From assembly GCA_027563935.2 (NCBI GenBank), contig CM050450.1, positions 6,617,957 to 6,681,956 of the forward strand: a stretch of DNA of 64,000 nt, in the 5' to 3' direction. Shown piece by piece: positions 45,669 through 57,495 of the stretch. Each line of letters starts with the position of its first letter. Position 1 is the stretch's first letter. The DNA comes from Costus lasius (Eukaryota; Streptophyta; Magnoliopsida; Zingiberales; Costaceae). A program made the translations under genes and the position numbers. The notes below the pieces were generated by a model, which searched no databases, was not told the DNA's origin, and worked only from the letters and a program-made list of their open reading frames with translations.

Positions 45669-46450
45669 ATGGATATGAGATTTAGTACACAAAGCCTTGG
45701 AAGAATAGTCTAAGGCTGTGTTGAGTAGGAAGGAAAGAATGTGGAAAGAAAAAAAAAGTAAAGATGATTTAATTATTATTTTCGTTGTCAAAGCAATAAT
45801 TAAAGCATGTTTTCTTTCTTTTTCGCCTTGGATTCCTTTGCTTGTGTTCAATTAATTAAATGAACGTGGTGAGCTGTTAAGCTTGTCCATGTTTTGACTT
45901 GCTGCTTTGAAGCTTGTTTTCTGCTGTGAATTAGTCGATATCTACATAAATGCTCTCATATGTTCATACATTGAGTTTTTACAGCGTTAAGATTCAAAAG
46001 AGAACTATAATTACTAAGGGGTATAGAGTTCTGACTGTAATTGTCCGACATTATAGCTAAAACAGATGAGGCACTTCTCTGGCCACTGCTAGTGCGTTCT
46101 ATATAATCTTTCATAAGCAAAGATTAATTAAGAAAATAAGAGTAAAAGAACAAAACGTGAACACAAGAAAGCAAATACAAAAGGGGTAAGAGGAGATAGC
46201 ATATGCTAAATGGATCAGTGAAATATTTAAGCTCAGTTTTAAGCCCGAAGATGCTATGGATAGTAGTAGAGAGAGTACTCATTGTGCCTACACTTAAAAC
46301 ACACTTGACTCTTTTATTATCCATACTTGATTAAGTATTTGATTTTTTTGAGTTCTCTACTCAATTAACTCTTTTACTATCCATTAATTTCTTCAACTCA
46401 GTCAGCCTACTCCCCCTTAGAGTGGCACCACAGGTATGTGAAGGATAGAA
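45669..46450 (+). repeat. PWP1 exon 11 start and 3' flank, unit 3 second copy
   Basis: Same order as 44065-44930 with small indels. Confidence 0.8.
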
Positions 46451-46454
46451 ACAA

Positions 46455-46821
46455 GAAACAGTAGCTCAGTCAACAACAGAAGCTGAATATATAGCAGCAA
46501 CTACAGCTACAAGCCAAACTATATGGCTTAGAAGAATATTCTCATATATGGGTCAAAATCAGATGGAGCCTACTATTATCCGCTATGATAATAAATCAGC
46601 TATAGTCATTGCCAAGAATCCAGTACATCATAGTAGGACAAAGCATATTGCAGTCAAATATCATTTTATACGTGAAGTTGAAGCAGAAGGTTACATACAA
46701 CTCCAACATTGCAAGACAGAAGATCAACTTACAGACATATTTATAAAAGCCCTACCAAGATCAAGATTTGAAGATCTGAGAAAACTATTAGGAGTTTATA
46801 TGAAAACTTGTTAAGGAGGAG
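46455..46821 (+). pseudogene. Ty1/copia pol 3' end (RNase H) and polypurine tract, 5'-truncated
   Basis: An open frame of 119 codons from ETVAQSTTEAEYI through DNKSAIVIAKN, HSRTKHIAVKYHFIRE and DQLTDIFIKALP to the stop at 46814, the classical copia RNase H end. A purine stretch (AAGGAGGAG) precedes the LTR. Everything upstream (gag, integrase, RT, 5' LTR) is missing. Confidence 0.92.
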
Positions 46822-47156
46822 TGTTAGATGTAACGAGTTTTCCACCCACTTAGTGTGTCGGTGAGAAAAGAATGTACTAGAAATAGAAGCTTCGAAATAT
46901 GTATAGAAAAGTCAAGATACCTGTAAAGCAATGTCGGTTGACATTGCATAGATATTTCCAGGATATGTTCACCGACTTTCAATGTCGGTGTAATCTTCTA
47001 TAAATAGGACCGAGGTCCTCACATGTAATATACCTTTGGAGAAATAAAATCTTCCAAGTTCTTTCCACTTAAGTTCTTTCAGTGCGTGTCTCCTTCTCAC
47101 AGTTGCTACCTAATCTCCTTCTCTACTTCTCACTACACGCTTCCGCAACCCTAACA
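46822..47156 (+). repeat. 3' LTR of the copia element, 335 bp
   Basis: TGTTAGATG..AACCCTAACA, inverted ends TGTTAG/CTAACA. Contains TATAAATA (46999-47006) and AATAAA downstream, so U3-R-U5 is complete. Confidence 0.85.
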
Positions 47157-47800
47157 GAATATTCATGCAAAAGAGAGCATCTCCCCTCGCTTGATGCTGC
47201 ACCCCTCCGCCCCCTCACCTCCGACGCTGCTCCCTATTGCCACCCCTCATCTCCTAGCCGTGTATCATCGCTAGCCTCTTCGTTGTCGCTTGGAAGCTGG
47301 AGACAATGATTAAGGGTTTGCTAGGTCAAGGCAAAAGAGAAGAGATGAAGAAGCAAAGAGATGTACCCTAAATAAAGCTGGTAGTAGGTTAGGCTATATA
47401 TATATAAATATATAGGTTAGGCCTAAAATGTATATACAAATTTAGGTAATGGATATCAAATGTATACTATCTGTACTCAACTCGAATAATATATATATTA
47501 TCTATATTTCAATCAAACCCGGTTACCAAATAATTGAGTCATGATTGAGTACCAATCAAAACACCAACCGATTATGATTTCTAGAAAATGCTAAAAAATT
47601 GAGTGAAATGTTCAGCGCTTGCTTGTTTTATTGGATAGAAAACAGGAATAAAAGAACCGAAAATACAATCAATCTAAACGTAAAATATAACTAAATTTAA
47701 TATATTTTTTATTTTTTTTTAATTTTTCGTTCAAGGAAACACAGCACAATTCTCTCCTCTTAATTTTTAAGTAATTGCCAACTCGAAAAAAAATTCGTGC
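47157..47800. other. Spacer with shared GC-rich block
   Basis: GAATATTCATGCAAAAGAGAG..GATGCTGC.. is collinear with 60950-61420. A foldback similar to the MITE at 42753 lies at about 47615-47750. No gene recognised. Confidence 0.6.
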
Positions 47801-47810
47801 ACTACCAGTG

Positions 47811-48260
47811 CCTTGGAATTTTCAGCATAGCCAGATCAAGACTTTTTTTTGCTACTTGACATACTTTCAAATTCTAAAGCAACAATCAAAGATATTAATG
47901 CTGAAATTTCACGGCGATGACACTGCCATTGCCGTAAACTCGGGAGAAGAAAATTATTAGGCATGCCTTGGAATTTTCAGCAGAGTTGCATCAAGACCTT
48001 TTCTTGCTACTTGACATAGTATCAAATTCTAAAGCAACAATCAAAGATATTAATGTGACCCTACTGAAATTTCACGGCAATGACAGTGCCATTGCCATAA
48101 ACTCGGGAGAAGAAAATTAGCAGGCATGCCTAGGAATTTTCAGCAGAGTTAGATCAAGACCTTTTCTTGCTACTTCGACATACTATCAAATTCTAAAGCA
48201 ACAATCAAAGGTATTGATGTGACTCTACTGAAATTCGACGGCAATGCCGACAGCAAAAAT
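47811..48260 (+). repeat. Minisatellite, ~160-bp unit, three copies
   Basis: Units start at 47811, 47966 and 48129 with CCTTGGAATTTTCAGCA or variant and include TTCTAAAGCAACAATCAAAG and TTGCCGTAAACTCGGGAGAA. The same unit is found upstream of lectin 4 (61650-61998), and an inverted part at 48800-48935. Confidence 0.88.
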
Positions 48261-48399
48261 AGCTGGGGAAAGTTATCTTGCTGCAACGATGGTAGCAGGG
48301 TACCAGATCTGCTTATCACACGTATTTTAGAATATTTTGGAAAAGATTACTTGCTACAACGATCGCAGCAGCAGGATATCGAGATCTACCTAGCACACA

Positions 48400-48780
48400 T
48401 TTTAAAATGTGATATTATATTATATCATAAGTGTTATACGATATTTGTGTTATATCATAATACAGTAATATTATACGATTTAAGAGTTATATGAAAATAT
48501 ATATGTTATACTATAATATAAATATATTATACGATATAAATATTATAAAAAATACATATATTTATATGAAAAATATGTATATTTATATGATAATATAGTA
48601 TAACATATATGTATTATGGTATAATATATTCAGTTAAAAATATAATATGACATATATATATATATTTATATAATATTTATATTGTATAACATTAATATAT
48701 TATCGTATAATATTGATATTATATAATACTAATATAATATAATATAATATAAATATCACATTTTAAAATATGTACTAGGA
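48400..48780. other. AT-only low-complexity stretch
   Basis: Almost pure A/T with degenerate TATATTATAC words. No gene. Confidence 0.85.
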
Positions 48781-48799
48781 TCTAATAGTTTTTCCAAAA

Positions 48800-49400
48800 A
48801 AATTTCTGACACGGCCATTGCCGTAAACTCGGGAGAAAAAAAATATTAGGCACCGCCAAATATTTAGGGCCATGTCAAAATCTTTGATTGTTGCTTTAGG
48901 ATTTGATAGATGTGAACCGGCTGAAAATTCCTGGGGAATGGCACTGTACAGGAATTGTTTTTCGGGGCGCTTGCTAACCTTTGCGACACAGACTTGACGC
49001 GTAAAGCAAAATAATTGAGTACGGCTTTGTAAGACCCGAGAAAATGTCTCTAGAATTCTTTGGCACGATGGTAATTTATCGTTCACCGAAGTACACATTT
49101 CAAAGTTCTCATTATTCCATTCAAGAGAATTTACGTATTTTATATTATTTTCATTAGTTCTATGTAAGTTTGGGATAAGTTCAATAATTAAATTATAAAT
49201 TTTAAATAAGTTCAATTGTATATGACAAAATTTAACAATAAATACAAGTGTAAAAATTAATAGAAGCAAAATTTTACATTTTTACAAGCTTTGAGTGAGT
49301 CAAAATCTGGCCAACACTGTACAGCCGCGGAGAAGCAGCGTAGCTGCTGTACGTTCCGCTATTTGACCAGCTTGACTCGCAGCCTACTTGCCATTGTTGA
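48800..49400. other. Upstream region of lectin 3
   Basis: An inverted minisatellite fragment (48800-48935), then GGGAATGGCACTG..GGCGCTTGCTAACC shared with 40500-40620 (lectin 2). Between 49020 and 49290 is AT-rich DNA absent from lectin 2. Extra TTGAC cores occur at 49360-49376. Confidence 0.65.
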
Positions 49401-49410
49401 CTCTAGTCAA
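49397..49410. promoter_or_regulatory. Inverted W-box pair upstream of lectin 3
   Basis: TTGACTCTAGTCAA, 366 bp upstream of the ATG, identical to the lectin 1 motif. Confidence 0.65.
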
Positions 49411-49775
49411 CCATTACACCGAAAGCTACGTGCTTATTCATAATATTTTACTAACTCTTAACTTTCCGCAAGAGGCCTAGAAAATTCTTTCCCCTATCCG
49501 CTTCGCCAAAACCCACAACATCGGTCCACGGTTTGTTATCTTTTTCCTTCAGTCGTCCCATTTTTATTTTTTATTATAAATTGCAAAGACAGCCTTGTTC
49601 TTGTATGCTCATGTAAACTGTAAAGTACCCTGCATTAAGATAAACTTCAGAGATTAGAAATAAAAATAAAAGTCAGGGACCAAATTGAAATTTGTTGTAA
49701 TTGGCACGTAAGTTTTTTTTCTCCCTACAAAAAGACGGATAGGACGCTGCTTCCGCATCATGTGTCTGTAAAACA

Positions 49776-50570
49776 ATGGCAGTCCTGCTACATCCTTCGC
49801 TTCTTATCGCCTCGCTCGTCCTCTTCCTCGCGGCACGTTCCTCCGCCAACGAGGGCAACATCCTCCTCACCGGCGACGTCCTCTCCACGGACAGCCAGCT
49901 CTCCTACGCCGGCGCCGCTTTCGTCATGCAAGGCGACTGCAACCTCGTCCTCTACAACCTCGGCCACGGCTTCCAGTCCAACACCCACGGCGGGGGTGTC
50001 AACTGCACGCTCTCCCTCAGCGACCAAGGCCAGCTTATCATCACCAGTTCCGACGGCTCGCTGGTTTGGACCTCGCCGACGGAAGAAGGCAGGAAGGCCG
50101 AGAAAGGGGGCAAGTATGCGGCCATCCTCCGCCCCGACGGCGAAGTGGCCGTCTACGGCCCGGCGGTCTGGTCCACCCCTGCTGTCAATTCCACCGCCGG
50201 AAGGCCGGAGGAGGAGGAACTGGCGGCCATTACAGCGGTGCAAAACGTCCTGTTCTCCTCGCAGACTCTGTACTCGGACGCGAGGCTTTTGAGCCGGGAT
50301 TACACGTTCGTGATGAGGGAGGACTGCAACCTAGAGCTGAGCAAGGCGGCGACCGGCGTGGTGTGGCAGTCGGGGACGGCGGGGAGAGGGCAGCATTGCT
50401 TCGCCCGGCTGGATCACCGCGGGCAGCTGGCCGTCGTCGGGGATCACTACTACATGGTGCATTGGAGCAGCAAAAGTGTAGCAGCCGATGGCGACTACGT
50501 GCTCATCCTTCAAATCAATGGCCTAGCTGTTATCTATGGACCCGTCGTCTGGTCGACGATCTCCTCCTAG
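49776..50570 (+). CDS. Lectin 3: secreted two-domain GNA-type lectin
   Basis: 264 aa, intronless, MAVLLHPSLL signal peptide cleaved after Ala24 (predicted). Domain 1 mannose motif complete (QGDCNLVLY, 52-60). Domain 2 motif is REDCNLELS (181-189), so degenerate; residues 246-254 read QINGLAVIY. Cysteine pairs 55/77 and 184/208. Sequons at Asn76 (NCT) and Asn138 (NST). Very close to lectin 4 and more distant from lectin 2; shared changes (EEEELAAIT, HYYMVHW) define a 3/4 pair. The core promoter has TACAAAAA where lectin 2 has TATAAA. AATAAA at 50611. The 3' region stops being lectin-like at ~50783, where PWP1 exon 5 DNA starts; there is no YIPF1 remnant. Confidence 0.94.
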   Translation: MAVLLHPSLLIASLVLFLAARSSANEGNILLTGDVLSTDSQLSYAGAAFVMQGDCNLVLYNLGHGFQSNTHGGGVNCTLSLSDQGQLIITSSDGSLVWTSPTEEGRKAEKGGKYAAILRPDGEVAVYGPAVWSTPAVNSTAGRPEEEELAAITAVQNVLFSSQTLYSDARLLSRDYTFVMREDCNLELSKAATGVVWQSGTAGRGQHCFARLDHRGQLAVVGDHYYMVHWSSKSVAADGDYVLILQINGLAVIYGPVVWSTISS

Positions 50571-51700
50571 CGGAAGAATGAACTCAAGTCGATCTCCTGC
50601 AAAATCTGGAAATAAAAGAATTGTAATCGAGTCTGTCAACCATGAAATAATAAGAACATGCAATGAAATGCCATTCTCTGAAACCAGGCCCAAGTAAAAT
50701 TGGGCTCATGCATGCCAATGAGAAGCCCATGCAAATATTACTACACTCGATTCAAAATTTCTTAATTTCATACCAATTGAATCAAAATGTGCTAACATTC
50801 TGGTTTTTCCTCTCTCTATAGCTTGGTTGGATCGTAATCTTAAAGGTGGTGATAAAGGTAGTGTATTTCTGCCAATTTTATAGTTGGTTTCTCCTTTCTT
50901 TTATATTGTAGTTAAGATAATTGCTTACCTGTTCAATTATGCTGGGTTCTGCAGGGAGCTTTTGAGCAGTTGGCTCCATGGATCCTTCTATAGAGATATG
51001 GGATCTTGATCTTGTAAGTTATTCTGATCCATGATCATTGTTTTAACTTGTCAGACAATTGTTTTGTCTGTTTACAATCATTAGTTCATGGTGCGTGTTT
51101 ATTTACACTATATATGGCAGATTGACGATGTCCAACCTTTTTATGGTATTAGGGGTGTCTCAAAGAAGAAGAAAACAGAAAAAAAGGTTTGCTATGTTTC
51201 TCTCTAATTGAGCTGTATTTTAATATTGAAATGGATAGTGTCACATTGCTTTAAATATTCGATTTAGAGAACCTATTCATGAGATTTATTGTGCAAAGAT
51301 ATTGTAATATGCCCATAGATTTGGTCCATGCGGCCAATACCTTTCTATACTAGGTGGTATTGTCAGTGTGTACTAATATGTGCTAGGTGATATGGTCGGT
51401 TTGTTTCAGTCTGAGTAGGAACTGGTACACATATCACATACGAACTGGATGAGGGTGAGAGTAAGCGGAAGAAAACTTTCACTTTCACGCAGAGCAGATG
51501 AGTGGAAGAGGAAGCAACCGCCTTCATGCATAGTAGAGGGTAGAGCGCAGACAGATGAGAAGGAAGAGAACAAAGGCGTGTCTGTCTTTTGTTGTTGAAG
51601 CTTCAGTGAGCTCTTGCTCGCCCGCTGCAATTTCCATCCACCACTACAATTTCCATTCACCCACCACAATTTCTGCGCCAGTTGTAAGTTTTACTTGTGT

Positions 51701-52376
51701 GGTACACCCCTAGAAATAATATTTATTATCTTTTTTATTTAACACGAAATTCCCAATATCTAAAATCAAATTAAACAAAATTTGAGAATAATTTTTTTAA
51801 CATAGTCTTAAGTGAATGACAATTCATGTAATCAAATTATTAATCATCAACCAATCACAAAGATATAGTCAACATCAAACTTCATTTATATCAAAAGACT
51901 TTTCTCCCCGAGATGTTTATTGTTGCATTAAACTTGTCATAGTATCCAAAGCTTTCAAAACACCACTCATTTGTCTTTATGAATCCTCCAGAGATTGAGA
52001 AGACCTCGTCATATTAGATCCCTAAGTCATCCAAAATAAACTCTCATTAATCATCAGCCATATAATAACTCAATTCCTAAACATAAACATAACATATTCT
52101 CAAATCATGCTCTGATACCACCACTTGTCACACCCCTAGGAATAATATTTATTATCTTTTCTGTTTAACACAAAATTCCCAAGATCCAAAATCAAATCAA
52201 ACAAAATTTGAGAACAACTTTGTTAACATAGTCCTAGGTGAATGACAATTCATGTAATCAAATCATTAATCATCAATCAACCACAAAGATAGAGTTAACA
52301 TCAAACTTCATTTATACAACTAGGTCATAAGTACAATGTGATATTATATCCAAAATTTCTCAAACATCTTCTATAC

Positions 52377-52426
<50 letters not shown>

Positions 52427-53231
52427 CATATCATGCTATGCGTCACATTACTACATCAACTAAACAAAAGAGTATTAACAAAATTTCCTCTCAACTCCTC
52501 CTTCATTGCCCCTAAGGAAAAAGCAACCAAAGCTAACATGTATTATATAAAGCCAAAAGAGTGAGCTATAAAACTCAACAAGATCTACTTTGCCCATGCA
52601 ACAAAATATATTTTTCATTACTTTTTAAACAAGTCATATCATATGCAAAAGAGAAGCATCAATATGGAATTTATCAATACCTAAACATAGAACATAAGGA
52701 TGATATGAAGAACCCAAGTAAATCACGATAAGTTAGTATTTCTAACTTATGAGTATCAAAATCATTATGGACACAAAAGATGTACTCATCCCATGAGTAC
52801 CAAAATGTCACAAAGGAACTAGTGATAACATTATTAACTCATAAATATCAAAGTATCATAGACAGAGTAGTGGGAACAAAACAAAACAAAGTCCTCCACG
52901 TCTGGGAGCAAGACTAACCCACGTCTGGGAAAGCCCACAAAATAAAAGCCGACAAAGGCTCACCATGGCCCAATCAAATGTGAATGGAGGGACTCTAGAG
53001 GTGGCTCACATGGACTCAAGAGGTGGCCTCCATTATTTGACTTTACAAAATAACGAGAAATCACTTATTCAAATTCCCAATTAAGTGCTCAATATGCATC
53101 CTAAATGATTGAATTTATATTTTAGTCTTTTTCTTTATGCATTATTCCTCTTGAGCTAATATGAGTATTTATCTATAATTACTTCATACTCTTCATAATG
53201 ATGTTAAAAGATAAATCATGGATATTACACA
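51701..53231 (-). mobile_element. LTR retrotransposon remnant, internal region nearly gone
   Basis: TGTCACACCCCTAGGAAT starts an LTR at 52126 that ends near 53231. A truncated partner LTR start (TGGTACACCCCTAGAAAT) is at 51701. GCTCTGATACCA (52109-52120), complement of the tRNA-iMet PBS, lies just left of the LTR, so the element reads on the minus strand. Only ~150 bp of internal DNA remains. A (TA)n tract at 52380-52424 lies in the LTR. It has inserted into PWP1 intron 7. Confidence 0.75.
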
Positions 53232-54010
53232 GGGCACTCTGGTACAATCGGTATGTATCAATCCAAGCTTGGACCTGAACACCGATCTGGACTAGTATAC
53301 CTTGAATATGTATAGTAGTTTTTTTATAGAAAATTTAATTGTGATCATTCCTTTCTGTTTTTTTGATCTAGAATAGCTGCAGCACCAAATTGTAATAGGT
53401 GATTGAAATTTCAACCTACTTCTGTCAATGCATATACTTCCTCTGTAAATTGCTTTGAATAATTTAAGATCTTTCATTAATGCCTCCATCGGATGATGGC
53501 TATGGAACGGCTTGGAATGATGGTAAACTGTTATTCGCTTAAGCTAAGGTAAAACTGGAAGTTTCATACTGTACTTGCTTTGAATAATTTAAATAAAACT
53601 AGAGTTTCTTACAGGAAAAGATCTTCTCATATTTTGCCGATATGAAGCTTTTGTTCTAAAATCAAAATTACTTTATGCATTCTATTATATGGATGATTTC
53701 ATGAAATGAGGACAACAGAAAAGAATTGATCGCATTAATAACAATTTTGGTTTCTTTATTTGCATTTGTAGTGCTTCTTTCCTAAGCCTTCTTAACTCAG
53801 TAACCTAGCAGATCTATATGTGCCGTAGAACTGCAATGTTGCATGAGATTAGAAAACTTTATCATATATTATTACTTAACCTTCATAAATTCATGATTTC
53901 ATGAAGATTTATGACCTAGGATTCTCTCGAAAGCATGTTTAGTTCTTCTCTCCGAACAAGTTGTTTCTATGAATTGGCTGAATAAACTAGAGTTTGTGAT
54001 TTATCTTTTA

Positions 54011-54140
54011 GGCTATGTTCGGTAGGGCGGAATCTATGATGGAATGGAAGAAAAATGCGATGAATCTAGATGGCTTTCCATTTAGATTCATTGCATTTTC
54101 CTTTCATTCCACTATAGATTCCGTCCTACCGAATATAGCC
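54011..54140. mobile_element. Tourist-like MITE, 130 bp
   Basis: GGCTATGTTCGGTAGGGCGG pairs with CCGTCCTACCGAATATAGCC almost perfectly, with arms meeting in the middle. Flanked by TTA (54008-54010, 54141-54143). The reference PWP1 intron has the uninterrupted site (CTTTTAATATTTTTA). Open frame over this region is an artefact. Confidence 0.9.
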
Positions 54141-54757
54141 TTAATTTTTTTTAGAAAAAAAACCCACATTTTATGGTTTCGGTCATTTCTCTTTTTGTTG
54201 CGATGTCTTTCATTATATATTTTTTTGGCTGTTTAAGGAATTTTATATCCTTGTTGCAAGATCCCAATCTCATGGTGGATTGAATAAAATAATGTTAACA
54301 TCGCATTAATTGCATTTGGATATGAGATCTTGTACAGATGCGAATGGTTTGTCATTGCCGACGTTGAGAGTTTGTGTTATAATCCATTTAGTAAATAAAC
54401 TATTCACAGTGAGTCGACAATGTAGCCTAATTTATTAAAATGTCTAAGCTTAAATTAACAATAGCAAGCGCACTAAGCCAAATATACTATATATATATAT
54501 TTTTTAATATTTAATGCGAGATTAAACCAGAGTATTATAATCTACCCCCAGAATTATCTCTTAGTTGATAGCCTAATGGTGACTCCATCATATTTGGTAG
54601 CCCTTTTCTATTGGTTTTTCACTATGCTTAGGACTAAGTTTTGTTATAACACTATTAGTGTAAGCATACTATTTATCAACTTGGTGAGCCGGCTTAGACA
54701 ACGTAGTCTAATTTATTAAAATGCTTAAGTTTAAGTTAACCATAGTAAGCCGACTAA
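54141..54757. other. PWP1 intron/exon 11 remnant and diverged repeat
   Basis: 54141-54400 still follows PWP1 intron 10 and exon 11; 54400-54757 contains two copies of a CTAATTTATTAAAATG.CTAAG.TTAA motif (54428 and 54708). No gene. Confidence 0.55.
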
Positions 54758-55037
54758 GGGCCAGTTTGGGATTGCAGTGTAGGTGGTGCTGGTGCATGTG
54801 CTGTTGTTGCAGTGCTGTATGGTCAAAAACAATGTTGTAGAGTCTAAAGCAATACTGTTTGCTGTCAAAATACTGTATATTATTGCTAAAAGAAGCATTG
54901 TAAATATTGTTAAGTAGAAAACTGTATAAAAATTAAAATAATAAAATAAATAAAATATCTCAAACACATGTTAAATTTTATCTCATACATTCATAAGTTA
55001 ATTTTATATTTGATATCCAAATAAAATTACAATTATC

Positions 55038-56365
55038 TTAATAATCTTGGCTTGGTTCTTCATCATCATACAAACTTTCGTCCACCACCGAATTAGGATC
55101 AACATCAACCTCTTCAAAAATTACATCATTGCATGATATTCCTCTAATATAATTATGCAATGTCATCGTTGCAATTACAATCTTCACCTGAGTTTTTATA
55201 ACTATAAGATGGCATCTCACGTAATATATCCAACCTTTTCTTCCATACACCAAATGTTCGTTCAATACAACTTCTTAGCAAGACATGTGCTTTATTGAAT
55301 ACTTCCTTATGTCCTTAGGGTGGATGACCATGTTGATAATCAGGTAGATTATGCCTTACTCCTCTATATGGCCCCAGGTATCCACTTGTTTGTGAATATC
55401 CCGCATTAAATAAATAATATTTTCCTGTAATAATCATGAAAAAAAATTTAGTTAAAATATACATACTAAATTTACTTATATTTTATAATTACATACCTGG
55501 TGGAGGTTTAGGAAATTTATATGCTAGTGTGTTAATTGCTTTTGTTAAAACACGACTATCATGAGCTGTACCCTCAAAACCAGCTAATACATAGATGAAT
55601 TTCATGTCAAAACTACATACAGCCAATAATATTCTGTGTTGGCCGACCTTTTCGTCCAATATAACGAATTTGCTCTACAATAGAACTATAACATCGATAT
55701 GAGTCCTATCAATAGCTCTAATACAATCCTACCAAAAGATATAAGAATTAGATAGTATTTATTTATTTTCATACTAAAAAATATTTTATTAAATTTTATA
55801 ACTTACTTTAAAATAAGGCATATAACGTCTATCGTCATATATTTGAGGTGAAATCTCTCTGAACTCTAGATCAATCGGTTTAATCAAGTCTCTAGCCAAT
55901 TTACTAACCGAAAGTAAAACCTCATGGAAGATTCTACTAAAAGTTTCGTCAGAATGTTGAAAACGTTCTTATACCCTTATATTTGATGCACCTTGAGCTA
56001 ATGTAAATACAAAAATGCCAACTTTTTCAACAACCTGCATATTTCTAGATGGCTTTAGATCGTAAGAATGTTCTAAGTTATTACACAATCGTATAAAATC
56101 AGCTGCCTCCATTCTCATCATCTTTCTGCACTTCTCTGGGTTGCATGAGCAATAAATCTCCCATCCATTTCAGACCAGTATATTTAGATGTCATACATGG
56201 TGATTTCGATAATGTAATGTTGCAATAGTCTGCTATCAAAGAACCAACTGCTTGAATTGATAACCATGTGAAATCACTCATTCTGTTAAAATTTTCTTGA
56301 TCTTCAGTGTCATTGTTTTCACCAAAATACCTATTTGCTATATCATCCATCTCTAATAAAATCAA
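55038..56365 (-). pseudogene. Harbinger 2 transposase (DDE_Tnp_4), degenerate
   Basis: Minus-strand blocks in order: an N-terminal stretch (56365-56099) with MSDFTWLSIQ; CIRAIDRTHIDV (~55730, Asp block); AGFEGTAHDSRVLTKA (~55590, second Asp); GKYYLFNAGYSQTSGYLGPYRGVRHNLPDY in parts (~55430-55330); then a stop; and IERTFGVWKKR with VKIVIATMTLHNYIR (55280-55130). In-frame stops at several places and a broken N-terminus make it inactive, but catalytic blocks are recognisable. Confidence 0.88.
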
Positions 56366-56669
56366 AAATTATTTCATTAACTAGACAAACAAAGTAAATA
56401 TGCATAATAAGTGCAATCATAACATAACTAAACATAAACAATGCAAATATGCATACAACCAAAAGTGGGCAAATTGTCATCCATACATAAAAAATATAGT
56501 ACTTCAAAGACAACAAACATAACATCCAACAACATCAAACACAATTAATAAAGTACTATAGCGACCAAACTTCTTAAACAAGTCATATTGAAACTACAGT
56601 CATTGCAATTTTCCTTCTAGAGTGTCAAAAATACTCCATAACTCTTCGACTTTTGTTCAAACAAAAGGG

Positions 56670-57495
56670 TGGCGACATTAAGCATTTCTTCGCCTTCAAA
56701 AAGCCTAGTAAGACTTTTTACATCAGCCATTACTTCCTTGATACTACAACCAAGAGGACTCATAATATCCTTGAAGTCAACCATAAGACCCATAAATTTG
56801 GGGAAATTGCTATTTAATTTTGACGCCTCTGATTGTCTAATCTTTCTCTTACTGGCTACTTTCTTAGCTTGGGATGATGATGATGATTCACCATTTCCTG
56901 AGTCATGGCCAACTTCTTAAGGCAAGGAGCATTGTTCATTCTCCACATTCATATGTTGATCTTCCTATGGGGGAAGTGTTAGTGTATAACAATCAACTCC
57001 AAATGCCACAGTATTGCCAAACATAATATTATTTTTACTTTCAATTTTAAGGTGAATGCCTTTCTTTCGAAACTTAACATGCTCTTTGTTAACCTAAAAT
57101 TGTAAAAGTGACATATGTAAAATAAAGATCAATTGTTAACCTCTATTCGTGAAGAAAATTAAAAATATACCTCAATTTTTGCAGCCCACCAATCTGCTGG
57201 TGCATCCATTCTATCTAATAGAATTCCATCCAAGCCCGGTCTCTCTTCCTTTTAATTCCTTCCATAATTTCTAATCAATCTTCAACTGATCCCATCGATT
57301 TTTCAATTGTGTCTTATCCTACATAATACCAGTTTCTTGTTAAAAATTATCCACAACATATTTCCAACCTTGCGCATTAAAATGTGTACCAAGTCTCATG
57401 TTTTGTTCAACGGCTCTAACACAAATATCACAAAATATTTTAGTAGTCCGAAAGGTCCATATGGCTTTTCCTTTTGTTTTTGAACCATATTCCAT
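56670..57495 (-). pseudogene. Harbinger 2 ORF1 (Myb/SANT-like), broken
   Basis: Starts MEYGSKTKGKAIWTF at 57495 and continues THFNAQGWKYVVDNF, a stop, KTQLKNRWDQLKID, a stop, KLWKELKGKRD. The C-terminal part (56930-56600) has RKIRQSEASKL. This is the classic ORF1 order W-T....F..G...KN.W..L...... The coding strand equals that of the transposase. Confidence 0.82.

Larger units (their letters stand above)
43502..46626 (+). repeat. ~1.6-kb tandem duplication (MITE + PWP1 flank + copia fragment)
   Basis: Two copies in tandem: 43502-45130 and 45139-46626, each in the order hAT-like MITE, exon 11 start, PWP1 3' flank, shared flank block, copia RNase H. At the junction the words TGGAGCCTACTATTATCCAC occur twice (about 45047 and 45110), evidence of a template switch inside the copia fragment. 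Confidence 0.85.

Noticed and set aside
47811..48260. Regularly spaced repeats resembling a CRISPR array
   Set aside because: Units are ~160 bp, directly tandem without unique spacers, in plant nuclear DNA; a minisatellite.
48775..49269. 164-codon minus-strand frame upstream of lectin 3
   Set aside because: AT-rich and overlaps an inverted minisatellite fragment; no motif found.
49788..50243. 151-codon antisense frames in lectins 3 and 4 (also 62349-62804)
   Set aside because: Mirror frames caused by GC-rich codon use; no recognisable protein, and they follow the lectin reading.
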